Assembly: GCA_004151065.3 (NCBI GenBank)
Contig: NWUY0304997198.1
Coordinates: 1-20,660 of the forward strand
DNA from: Larix sibirica
Lineage: Eukaryota; Streptophyta; Pinopsida; Pinales; Pinaceae
DNA: 20,660 nucleotides
Reading direction: 5' to 3'
A program made the translations under genes and the position numbers. The notes beneath the pieces were generated by a model, which made no database searches, had not been told where the DNA came from, and saw only the letters and a program-made list of their open reading frames with translations. Shown here one piece after another: positions 1-9,120 of this stretch (within the stretch, counting starts at the first letter, position 1; each line of letters opens with the position of its first letter).

Positions 1-143
1 ATCAAATGGTGATTTCCAGATAATATTTATAATAGACACACACACCGGCTGATAATCCTTCCTGCGCCATTAATTCTCCCACCACCCTCCGGCCGATATG
101 TGCAAAAAAAAGAAGTGGCATACCCGGTTACTAATAGTTCTAG

Positions 144-365
144 CGTAAGAGTCGGGAAGCGACTCTGGAGCTATACTATTATCAGTTGCATCAATACCAA
201 AGACTGACCAAACTGCAGAGAAATCAGTTGGATCAATTCCAAATCCTAACGAAACTTTCTCTGACTCGCACCCATCAATTGCAGCAGCAGATACTTACCG
301 CCCACTTCACTTTACTGCGACAATTGCATCAGAAGGCCCTGAAGCTTAATAAACAGCCCTTCTAA
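144..365 (+). pseudogene. Gln/Leu-rich open frame with 42-bp repeat, no start codon
   Basis: A stop-to-stop frame of 73 codons with no ATG, very rich in Gln, Leu, Lys and Thr. A 42-bp (14-codon) unit at 181-222 is repeated at 223-264 with about 29 of 42 identical bases. It encodes QLHQYQRLTKL and then QLDQFQILTKL. Two further less regular copies contain QLQQQ and QLHQK. Fourteen codons equals two heptads, so a coiled-coil-forming repeat is plausible. It resembles in composition the frames at 14.3-14.6 kb and at the right edge. I do not recognise a family. It could be a fragment of a repetitive protein or an expanded minisatellite that happens to stay open. Confidence 0.35.
148..166. repeat. 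Perfect 7-bp stem hairpin
   Basis: AGAGTCG (148-154) and CGACTCT (160-166) are exact reverse complements around a 5-base loop. It lies at the beginning of the Gln/Leu-rich frame. There is no T-run to suggest a terminator. Function unknown. Confidence 0.5.
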
Positions 366-912
366 CTTCTTCACTGCCGGTCTGTAATCAAACCATATCT
401 TACCTAGTTAAACCAGGATAAATCACTAGCAAACTACTAATAACAACCAATATAAAACTGCCTACATAAAGACAGGGAGTCTTAAAGGTAGCAAACTGGA
501 GATCGAAGGTAGGAAAATGAATAAGGTAAGGACGGACGGAACCATGATTAAAGTAACGAAAGATATCATTACAGGAAGGCACCTGTCAAACGAGAGAATG
601 GAGACCGAGCCGAACCCCCGGGGTGAGGGGAGGGGAGGGGGGATGTATAGGACCCTAGGCGGGCGAATACAGTCTGCTTAACCGGATTTTGGTTTGGTGG
701 TGAGCTGCTGATTGATGAGAGAAAGGGTATGAAAGGCGTCTTTGAGATCCGAACGATTCCTTCCAAGGCCTGTCACAATATTCATTTGGTTGCCAGGGGG
801 GGTTTCCGTTCGAACCGATCGGCAATCGACCAACTTATTCTTTCCCTGGCCTCGTCGGGAATTGACGGACCGAGTCTGCGGACCGGTTAACCAAACCGCT
901 AATAGAGAGCTA
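366..912. other. Intergenic stretch with G-rich tract
   Basis: I see no gene here. Two short minus-strand frames (400-582 and 569-766) show no protein-like features, and the second is mostly the complement of a G-rich run. The stretch contains the G-quadruplex-type tract listed separately and a G-run near 795-801. Otherwise it is unremarkable mixed-composition DNA. Confidence 0.5.
620..642 (+). other. G-quadruplex-type motif
   Basis: Four G-runs of at least four bases (620-623, 627-630, 632-635, 637-642) are separated by loops of 3, 1 and 1 bases. This matches the canonical G4 pattern on the plus strand. Folding and function are inference. Confidence 0.6.
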
Positions 913-913
913 C

Positions 914-1347
914 CTATGTAATTACGCTAACGGGGGGTTAAAAATGGAGTGCTCAGGGCTGTTCATTCTTTATATATGTAATTACGCAAGTGGATTTTGA
1001 TCTCGAAATGATCACTTCACTATATATATTTATTAGGATATATTTATTAGGCGAGAATCATTATTTATATATGTAATTATGCTAGATTCGGTGTGAATCG
1101 AAAAGAATTCTCGCTTGTACGCATCGCAGGCAAGGACTGAACGCGTAGTAGCCTAGTAGTCTACTTGCACTGGAGACCGACTCACCGTAGGAGTGCTTTG
1201 GGCGGCGCTTTCGCTCACTAAGATAAGACACGTCGTTCTTCTACTTTAACCTTATCCGTTTATATATGTAATTACGCTTTTTTGCCCTCGCCAACAAAGT
1301 AAATAAGTAAGTGGCTGCTGGTCATTATCTTTAGATGTAATAATGCT
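914..1347 (+). repeat. Cluster of five copies of the TATATATGTAATTACGC motif
   Basis: The motif TTTATATATGTAATTACGCT has close copies at 969-987 and 1259-1278. Variants lie at 914-928 (5' part missing), 1064-1083 (one base change) and 1331-1347 (more diverged). All five have the same orientation, and the sequence between them is unrelated and irregularly spaced. The core GTAATTAC is a perfect 8-bp palindrome. Opposite-orientation copies lie at 8687, 10460 and partly 14623. This looks like a small interspersed repeat or the ends of a small mobile unit. I cannot name a family. Confidence 0.65.
1024..1051. repeat. 14-bp perfect tandem duplication
   Basis: ATATATTTATTAGG occurs at 1024-1037 and again immediately at 1038-1051 inside the motif cluster. 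Both copies are identical, which suggests a recent slippage or duplication event. Confidence 0.75.
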
Positions 1348-2160
1348 TTTCTTTTTTACCTTTGGGGGTTTATATATTGCTCAAGGCTGCTTTCAAGTTG
1401 TTGGCTCAAAATAAAGACCAGGGTCCACGAGAGGGTCCAACAAAGGAACTTGTAGTCCGGCACTGGATAAATCCCTTGTGACAGTTAAGGTATCACTCGA
1501 GGTGCATTGCCAAAATGTATGATTATGTGAGATGGCTAACAGAAGGAGAACACAACCATATCTAGTCTACGAACCATCACATTCACCATTTATTCAATTA
1601 TATTCTACAGGGGTGCAATTCATCATAGTAAAGTAAAGGAATTCATCATAACATAAGAGTGAATCAACGAATAAAGTCAATATCATTTCCATAAAGCATA
1701 ACCATGAAAAGAATTTGAAAGGGGGCATCATTCCATTAACTTCGATCCAAAAAAATACGTGCTTACAAAAACCAGCAACACATTGGGCTCTAAGCTCAAC
1801 AACCTAATAATCAAGGTGCAACATACATCTCACAATCTAACAGACTCAATAGCCAACATACCTAATAATCTGAGAATGAACCCTTTTTTACAAGCTACAA
1901 CCTTTACATTTCAACATCGCGCCCTTAGGTGGGAAGATTTTCTAAAAAACCTAAACTGTTTATTATAAAGTGGTAGCATTATTATCCACTACCCGTTCAC
2001 CATTACTTTATTGTGTGCATGTAGTCTTTTGTCGCTTTCCTTACAAAAATAGATCTATTTTCAAATTAATCCCGTAGAATCCGCTACCTACCTCCTCATC
2101 CTTTTTTTATTCTATCTTTGGCTTGCTTCGGGTCTATAAAACAGGTGGCGCAACTTGAGT
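1348..2160. other. Intergenic stretch, no gene seen
   Basis: Mixed A/T-leaning sequence with no recognisable domain. A 69-codon frame at 1759-1968 opens only on GTG and resembles no family I know. It may belong to the decayed coding block to its right, but there is no evidence for that. Confidence 0.4.
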
Positions 2161-3511
2161 TTCATGACTATTAACCCGGTACCACCGTATCTTCAATCAA
2201 AATGAAGGGGCGAACAAGCCTCAACCACACCTATTGACTCACCCTCGATTCAATTTTGACTTGCCTCTTCTTTTTGTTCCACCTGCTCGCCACTTCAACT
2301 TGTATCCTATTGCTTACCTTTAAATGAAGGGGCCAACTCAAGGACCACCTGCAACCCCTGTACCTAAAACTACTAAAAGCTTACAATTTTGGAAACCATT
2401 TAGAGAAGAGGATTTTTCCCAAGCCCAAAATATTAAGCCTGATCTTTATCCAGTCTGGTTGGTCGTATCCATTTCACCGTATCAAAGTAAATCTCAACAA
2501 AAATAATTAACTTTGGCAAATCTTGATATATTGCCATCACAATTAGCTTTAACTGATGGAGTTGCACTTACGCCTCCCGAGAACCTTTGTATAACAGATC
2601 CAATTGTTCATCTTATTAATTTACTAATGTAGTTGTGCCCGTTGCGCGGGGTCAATAATCAAGTTAGCATGTTGTTGCAAGTGTTGCATGTGAACCTAAA
2701 GATCATTGGCAAGCTAGTTTTGCATCTTTACAGTATCCATCCAGTTTTGCACCGTTGAGTGAATCACCTTTATCTGTTTGGTTGCACCTTTTAGTTGCGT
2801 CTTGGACTGCTCAAGTTGAATAATCAAAGGGTCAATCTTCTCCATTAGTTCTTGAGTCTTTAAGTCCCATAGCATCATTCAACGTCCAATTACAACTATA
2901 ATCCACCTTATTCTCCTTAATATGTAAAAGAGAAGTATGAAACTTCTTGGTTCTAGTGGCAGAGCAATCATTGCCAGTAATTTCTTATCGTTGCGGCTCA
3001 TCTACCTGGACTAATGGCCACATCTACTCAAATTGGTAGCGAACTGCTTCTATTTAATCTAAAAGGGCATGCTTGTTGCGACAAAGTGTATCAAGTCAAA
3101 TCAGGGTGTTATTTAACTAAATTCACAAATGCTGAACCTGTTGATGCAACTCGGAGTTTTATCCTACTCCGAACGTAAAAGATGGTGTGCAACCTCCTCA
3201 CCTGTGATCCTAAAAGTACAAAGCAAGTCATCCATTGGGACTTGATGAACATTTGTTGGGATTAATACTTGTGAATGCAAAGGTGTTGTGGGGTTCATCT
3301 ATGGAAGAGGGTTTTGATTGTGAGCAGATTGCTCAGTGGGACTATAAAAATCTTATTATCTGAGTCGGTTACATTTCCCAACCACAAGGTGGCATTCCTA
3401 ATTATTTATTGGGTGCTTATAGTAATTAACTACACAATGTCAAAAATTTTATTACAGATTCACAACATTTCCTTAGTCATACTCAACATTCCGAGCCGGG
3501 GTGTTAATTAA
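2160..3511 (+). pseudogene. Decayed unidentified protein-coding block
   Basis: About 1.35 kb reads as protein on the plus strand if the frame is allowed to change. Frame 2 runs from about 2175, through a TAA at 2321-2323, past 2500, with the phrase SLQFWKPFREEDF at 2378-2416. Frame 1 follows (HWQASFASLQYPSSFAPLSE from 2704). Frame 2 returns near 3100-3180 (NAEPVDATRSFILL), and frame 1 again at 3235-3510 with LGLDEHLLGLILVNAKVLW (3235-3291) and QPQGGIPNYLLGAYSN (3379-3426). At least three frameshifts and several stops make it non-functional. The implied product would be roughly 430-450 residues. The N-terminal part is Pro-rich. I see no catalytic motif. It does not look like a reverse transcriptase, integrase or known mitochondrial protein. 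A virus-like coat or retroelement structural protein is a guess only. The direct phrase ATGAAGGGGC occurs twice (2202 and 2324). Confidence 0.4.
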
Positions 3512-5200
3512 TGTACAAGCAGTCTCATAATCCATAAGAACTTGTGAAACAGTAGTCTTATGAACATATATGATTCCTGCATTTTTCTGGAAATGTATGT
3601 ACACAACTGCTTTCTCTATATTATTGTGTGGCATAAACTGGCTTTGAGTTGCATCCTGCATTTCTTTATTGTAATCTTAATCTTTGGGCCCCTTATAGGA
3701 GGCAACAAATGGTTCCTTGCTTGCACCTTGAACTTTTGGGGGTCCTTATCATCACCTGCATCAGAACTGGCCAAACCTAGGTCTATGGGGACGACGGATT
3801 CACAAGCGGGCTCCAATGGATCACGACCTAAAGTAGAAGTGGATTCTTTATAATGGTGAACTCCTTTGCTAAAGAAGGATTACCATGGTGGTAACCTCCA
3901 ATTATATCAAAGTGCTAGACAGTAGAAGGGGTGGCTCATTGTCATTCAATATATTAACAATCTTATTAGGGTTGGCAGGATCCTGCCTAGTGAACTCAAC
4001 TGCTTTTTGGATAGTAGGAATATTGTAAGCTTTATAAGCGGTGTTCGATTCACTAAATAAATCCTTTATCCCACTACAATGGATAGTTATTTATTGTGTT
4101 TTAACAATTGAGCAGCTCGACTCTAGCTGTTCTGTGGCCACACTTAATGATGGGATGTTGGGCGGCTACTTAAAGGTTGATGCGTGCGGGGCTTCTTAGT
4201 AGGGCACTGGTGTTCTTCAATAAATTGGCATGAAAATTGATGCTTGCCTTCATATATTTACCAAATAAAAATTTTTATATTAGGGTTTTCCAATCCTTGT
4301 GGCAATTGAGCTATGCCAGGGGTCTGTGATTGATCTAGTGCAGCAGTGGAAGAGGTACCCTTGACTCCTGGCTCATTTCCTTAATTGAAATTGCTATAGT
4401 TGCTCGGGTGACCATTTTTTTTTCTCTTTCCCGCCGCTCTGGCTCTTGGTGTAACCACCTCTGACGCAGCCTACTTTAAACCCTTAAGTTTGAGTGGATG
4501 ATCATTCGCATTAGGGAACAAGAAAACAATGTCATTTAGGGTTTCCCATTTCTTCACACTTGGCCAAGTATAAATTTATCATGTAATAGCATTGTCAGTG
4601 AGCATGAAGGGAAGAGGGTAAACCTAAACCCAGTAACCAACTTCCAGCTTAGGTCCGATGTAGGTATAATCTATGTCCGGGCTTAACTTTAAGGCATATT
4701 AAGAATTATGAATAAGGTACCTCGGGATCCTGATGACATCTTTTGTGGCCAAAAGCATACAATTGTACCACGCTGCAAAGAATTTATCATTTCAAGCAAT
4801 GTTTCTATGTCCTTCCTTACTCACCAAGGGGACAATGTTGTATACACTAAATATTTGCTCTTATTAGCAAAGGTCCTATGGCCTATAGAGTCCCCTAGTG
4901 CAGATCCACCAATATAGGGCCATACCTAAATGGTTGTTTATACCCTGGGCATCCCTCACAGCATCCGCAAACTCATTCAGAAGATACTTTCAATAATTTA
5001 GTAAAGTGCCCTACATGCAAGCTTCAACAATGGAGAGGGTGTTCAAGTGCACTCTCCAGTTTTCTATTTCCTTATTATCCGACACGTTCTAATTTAGTGG
5101 GCTATCTTGACTACGTCGTTGTTAATAATTTGAATCTCCATTCCCTTGTTGTCGTGGGTCGTGCCATATTAAATGTAAAAGTGCTCCTCCCATGTATTCT
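3473..5200 (-). pseudogene. Broken minus-strand coding-like frames
   Basis: Read right to left, the minus strand contains successive short protein-like stretches in changing frames. Examples are KWETLNDIVFLFPNAND near 4500-4555, AVEFTRQDPANPNKIVNIL near 3945-4005, and the open frames 3616-3816 and 3473-3661, the latter with AVVYIHFQKNAGIIYVH. Stops and frameshifts occur throughout. The stretch lies downstream (minus sense) of the integrase remnant, so it could be retroelement 3' material or the remains of another gene. No domain is recognised. The junction with the opposite-strand block is near 3470-3515, where both strands are open over a short overlap. Confidence 0.3.
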
Positions 5201-5739
5201 TGCTCCTCTTCTTGTCCTAAAACACCGAGGTAACATCTGGACTAGAGTATAACAGGCCCATGAGATCTCGGGGGGTGGCTTGAACATTAATCAGGTAGGG
5301 CCTATCCATCCACAACTGTCCTTGGTGCACTCAACTGATCAAGAATTTGATGCATCAGGCTATTTCGCCCGTGTTGCCAAACAAAGGCAGGGGCCTTTCT
5401 AAAATGAAAAGGGTAGAGCTCTGCAAGCCATTGAATTCTGCGTTCAGCTCAGTTCTCATCTCACCATTGTCAGAAGAACGATCCTCTTATCAATTTATGG
5501 TTTAAGCTCGCCATCCGTAAAATCATGGTTCACTCGTTTTTTGGTCTCCACTTGGGATTGAAAGTTCCCAATCTATTTGACTCGAGAATCTATGACCTCA
5601 CCTAGAACTACCTATTTGTTGCCTTATTTCAGATATTTTATTTCCACATTGAAAATTGGCTAGCTACAACGTGGATGGTAAACTTTTGGTAACCCTTGTT
5701 GTGTTTGTTGCAATGTTCTTTGTCTTTTACTCTTTAAGT

Positions 5740-6480
5740 GTCTTAGTAGCGGTCCAATATGCCTAGAGTACTGTTGGGACCCACTTATCCCAGTAATCTC
5801 TATTGATCGAGCAAACCTTTTTTAGGCCATGCTTTGGGGTTTTATTGAAGACTTACACTGTACCATTGCCCCGTGGGTGATATGGAGTTCTCTTATGGCG
5901 CTGGATCATGAATGCCCTTGTCAGAGTCTTATGTTTTCAAAAATACACCTTGCTACAGTGCCAAAGGAAAATCCTTAGTGGGAGCGGCCTTCACCCACCT
6001 TGTGAAGTAGTCTACTGCAGTTTAATGTATTGGGGTCCAAAGTTGTTTGTTGGTTAATTAATCAGACCAATGAAATTGATGGCTCATTTTGCAAATGGTA
6101 GGAGGGCAAGAACTATATGTAGGGGCATTTAATCCATGTGTGAAAGCCTACCAATTATCTGGCACCTATCATAACTTTTTTCATATTACTTGGCGTCCTT
6201 GAAGACTGTAGGTCACCACAATCCTGCTTGCAATACATTCCTAACAGTAACTTTACCTCCAACAGATCCTCTCGCAGCTATGTCATGGCATTCCCACAAG
6301 ATATATGATCATTCATGGTCTAAGATACAACACCTTATGATGCCATTGTTGCCCAACTTGTATAAGTAACCTGCTATAAGCTGATAATAAGCTACCTTTT
6401 TCCACTGGTATCGTTTATGTATTCCAGAGTACTCGGCCGAGGTCATCCATATAGTAAAGATAAGGCAATTTCTTCTAAGT
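5740..6480 (-). pseudogene. Ty3/gypsy integrase remnant
   Basis: This is a decayed integrase of a plant Ty3/gypsy LTR retrotransposon, the enzyme that inserts element cDNA into host DNA. In minus-strand order: a zinc-binding (HHCC) region with LYKLGNNGIIR (about 6320-6355), CHD (6282-6290), LQAGLW (about 6220-6240) and RCQ (about 6158-6172). Then MPLHIVLALLPFAK and INFIGLI (about 6060-6130), the catalytic-core strand AVDYFTRWVKAAPTKD (5971-6018, first catalytic Asp), and SDKGIH (5909-5925, second Asp region). Next comes PYHPRGNGTV followed directly by a TAA at 5853-5855 where the family has its catalytic Glu, then VFNKT, and the YWDKW and YWTATKTL phrases down to about 5740. Roughly 25 residues are missing between SDKGIH and PYHP. 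Several frameshifts and stops are present. Assignment to Ty3/gypsy is strong because the whole motif order is kept; the exact clade is not determined. Confidence 0.88.
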
Positions 6481-6584
6481 CATAAGGAATAACTTGAACT
6501 AAAAATAGATCCACCCAGCTATGGTATTTCATTCCTTCCACTACCAGGTGCTATGAAACACTCCTTTCATAAGTTTATGCTTTT

Positions 6585-6783
6585 CGGGATCGAGATACGG
6601 AGCCTGTTAGTGATTGTGACCCAGCCAGATTCTGATGTTCCATATTGAAGCGAGATCTTAAGTCTGATGCTCATGGTAGAGATGGAGATTCTGACCTTTG
6701 TGATCGTGATGAAGAGTCTGATGCTCGAGAGTCAGAGCCAGATGTTCCATATTGGAATTATGATATTTGTGATAGGGAGTAAG
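6585..6783 (+). other. Acidic Asp/Glu/Arg/Ser-rich frame with duplicated phrase
   Basis: A plus-strand frame up to the TAA at 6781-6783 reads SDAHGRDGDSDLC, then DRDEESDARESEPDVPY. The DNA phrase GATGTTCCATATTG occurs twice about 100 bases apart (around 6640 and 6741), and AGTCTGATGCTC also occurs twice (around 6661 and 6717). This is a degenerate two-copy repeat encoding acidic, charged residues. It lies against the upstream edge of the minus-strand integrase remnant but is not part of it. A fragment of a charged nuclear-type protein or a simple expansion are both possible. Confidence 0.35.
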
Positions 6784-6872
6784 AACTCAATCGCCTGCAC
6801 ATCTATCATTGACTCCCCATATAAATGGCCAATTTTTGACTCTGTTCTTCACCCAATTAATAATACCACATT

Positions 6873-6910
6873 ATTAAGCTATTGACCGGAGATTAAGCTA
6901 TTGACCGGAG
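6873..6910. repeat. 19-bp perfect tandem duplication
   Basis: ATTAAGCTATTGACCGGAG is at 6873-6891 and exactly again at 6892-6910. There are two copies with no mismatch, so the duplication is recent. Confidence 0.85.
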
Positions 6911-7920
6911 CTGGAAGATAGAACTACGATTGGGCTATGCCTACATATCTTTTTCGGTTCACCTCGATTTACCGGGCTCACTGAACACATCTGTAGGGCC
7001 TGTCACGGGACCAACAAAGTGAACGAACGGGGCAAAAAAACATGGATGCAATTCAAGGCTCCACTATGACTTGTATTGCACCTAGCCTATACTCATTAAC
7101 CCCAACAACTTATTTGAACGCTATAGCCTGACATAAGGAAAGCGTTTAGCTTGTTTCGACCAAAGGGAGAGTAGAAAGGAAGCCCCTCGTAAAACATGCA
7201 TTCGCTTTTGTGCTCCTATTATTGAGACTAGTATCCACTTCGGCTAGGATGGATTTTTTGAGTAATCTTCTTTCGTCGGCTAGGGATCGCTTGCTTGGGC
7301 TCGATGGCCTCACTAGAAAAATTAAGGTTATGGTTTCCTTCGCATTCCGTATTTGCCGAGGTTTTGACTATAATGCTTAAGATGTCGACTCTATCGGGAC
7401 GTGATATAAATTCAAGTAGAAAGCAAGCTAATTTCTCTTCTCTCGATGTAAACTATTGGTACGTGAGCTGTTACTTATCTTTCGGGTATGTCTACACTGG
7501 CTATGCGGGGTGGCGATATCCCTGTGTATGTCTGGCAGCTATGACTGGCTTGTAGGGTGGCCCTTTCCCTGTGTATCTGTTTCCTGTGTCAGTAAATTAG
7601 ATAGAGAATACAATGCTTTCCTTCGTTAGGACCATCGCCGGACCGCCCAAGGTTTACATATGCCACTTTAATTGCTTAAACCACGGCTACTGGTGCTGCT
7701 TCCGTTGCTGAGATGTTTCTTATCAATGTGATGTTCCATGTTCCGATCCGATTCTCCATTTGATCCGATCTATTCCTCTGAGTGTGTAGATCTTGGATGG
7801 ACGAGGTGCTAGGGTTTGGGCGCCGGATTTGCATGTTTGGTGCATCTAGGAATTTTCTGTGTTTTGATCGCTACATGTTCCGGATGGGTCCTAGGCCCTG
7901 GCCTTGGGTATCGGAATTAA
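6911..7920. other. Non-retroelement segment between RT and integrase remnants
   Basis: An RNase H region would be expected here if the reverse-transcriptase and integrase remnants came from one element. Neither strand shows one. The reading frame of the RT remnant becomes unrelated at about 7920. The segment carries a roughly 47-bp degenerate duplication near 7498-7590 in which GGGTGG and CCCTGTGTAT recur, and no gene is seen. The frame at 7295-7555 starts within unremarkable sequence and resembles nothing. Confidence 0.45.
7498..7592. repeat. Degenerate tandem duplication, about 47-bp period
   Basis: TGGCTATGCGGGGTGGCGAT followed by ATCCCTGTGTATGTC (from 7498) is echoed by TGGCTTGTAGGGTGGCCCTT followed by TCCCTGTGTATCTG (from 7545). 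The copies are partly diverged. Confidence 0.55.
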
Positions 7921-8157
7921 GACATAAAGGATATAATCCTTACTTAAGTTAGGAGGGCTAATCAAAGGAGTAGAGGTGAGTGCACTTCATTGCATCGAAG
8001 GATTGTTGAGCTTGGTCATCCCATATAAAGGTATGTCTTGACGTAACATATGCATGAACCCATGAGCACACGTGTTGTAATCAAGAGCAAATCGATGAGG
8101 AAAATTGGCTTTGCCCTGGATACTCTGCAATTGCTGGAGATTCTGTGGCGGGGGCTT
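7921..8157 (-). pseudogene. Ty3/gypsy reverse transcriptase C-terminal/connection fragment
   Basis: On the minus strand from 8157 the frame reads PPPQNLQQLQSIQGKANF, then HRFALDYNTCAHGF and MLRQDIP. A frameshift near 8030 leads to FIWDDQAQQSFDAMK, and a second near 7978 to LTSTPLISPPNLSKDYILYV. This order (Gln-rich leader, GKANF, aromatic-W-D-D plus AQ.SFD..K, then PPN.SKDYILYV) is the end of the reverse-transcriptase domain and the connection to RNase H in plant Ty3/gypsy pol proteins. The catalytic YxDD box, which would lie further upstream, is not visible above 8157, and RNase H is missing below 7921. It lies in the same orientation as the integrase remnant 1.3 kb away. It is non-functional. 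Confidence 0.85.
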
Positions 8158-8686
8158 ACATTACTTGGTATATGGTGGTCCTTTTTGCTGTAACTACGGG
8201 AGTATATTCTATGGCATGAGCTACGGGTCTTACTGCTCTCGGTAGAGCATTGGTATTTACTGATATATAACTTATCGCTGCTTATAAAGAGGCGGTGGTA
8301 TGGGAGCGCATGACCGGGGATACTGCATAGGTCTTTACTACAGCTTTGGTTTTATGCTTACTAGTCAGATTGAAACTATTTAATGGACGATCTGGATGAA
8401 TGTTACTTTATTGAGGCTACAGAATGCAAAAAGGGGAATAAATAAATCTGAAATCCATTGCGAGGGTATAACCTTTAAAGGAGAAGACTCGAGGTGCCCG
8501 ACCTGTTGATGCCACTTGATTACTGTTAGTCTAACTGTGTAACTTCAATTTTACTGTGTTCTTTTATGATAGGGCTATTTTAAAGATGCATTATTAAAAG
8601 ATGCATTGGCGGGATGGATGCTTACCAAGCCTCCCCGCTTTAAGGTCATAAGGCAAAGCTACAGTGTTAATGGAGGTGCGGCAAGG
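8158..8686. other. No gene seen; short duplication
   Basis: The minus strand shows no reverse-transcriptase catalytic core. A 12-bp near-tandem repeat, AAAGATGCATT, occurs at 8582-8592 and 8597-8607. The phrase GCTCTCGGTAGAGCA near 8238 mimics a tRNA D-arm but has no partner arms. Confidence 0.45.
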
Positions 8687-8705
8687 GCGTAATTACATAT
8701 ATAAA
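8687..8705 (-). repeat. GTAATTAC-core motif, reverse orientation
   Basis: GCGTAATTACATATATAAA is the exact reverse complement of the motif in the 0.9-1.35 kb cluster. It stands alone here with no other copy within 1.7 kb. Confidence 0.75.
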
Positions 8706-9120
8706 GATGACCTAAGTGACTTATTTGGTAAGGACAGAAACAAGGAAAGATTCTTTTTAGGTAGGTGTGTTTATCAATCAAGGTCATCATCTTTATGAGA
8801 AGCAAGCCATTGGGCCCGACTATTGGGGTTAACACCGATGTATCGCAAGGGCAAGTCCATCAATAAATCAAGCTTTGCCAGGCAAGTCAATAAATCGTTT
8901 CAACTTTGTCGATACCAATATGAATGACTCAAGCTTTGTCAAATCGTCTCTATCTGACGACAAGTCTCCATAGATGGGTGCAGCTATATCTAACCCCTTA
9001 TTTCTTACGTTCAAAAATGCTCATGCTCGCACTCAAATGAATAAAGACTTAACAATAGAACTCAGGCTAACAAGAGAGCAAACTTAGACACATGTCTAAA
9101 CCCTTATCATTTGCCCTTTA
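8706..9120. other. No gene seen; degenerate CAAGCTTTG/CAAGTC phrases
   Basis: Between about 8840 and 8970 the phrases GGCAAGTC, ATCAATAAATC and CAAGCTTTG recur irregularly, as in a worn tandem repeat. No open frame of interest on either strand. Confidence 0.4.

Noticed and set aside
914-1347. CRISPR-like array from the repeated 18-bp motif
   Set aside because: Copies are short, differ from each other and are irregularly spaced (about 55-195 bp), with no cas genes and a eukaryotic context.
8225-8300. tRNA-like phrase GCTCTCGGTAGAGCA
   Set aside because: It resembles a D-arm, but there is no T-loop GTTCGAA box, anticodon arm or acceptor stem at the expected distances.
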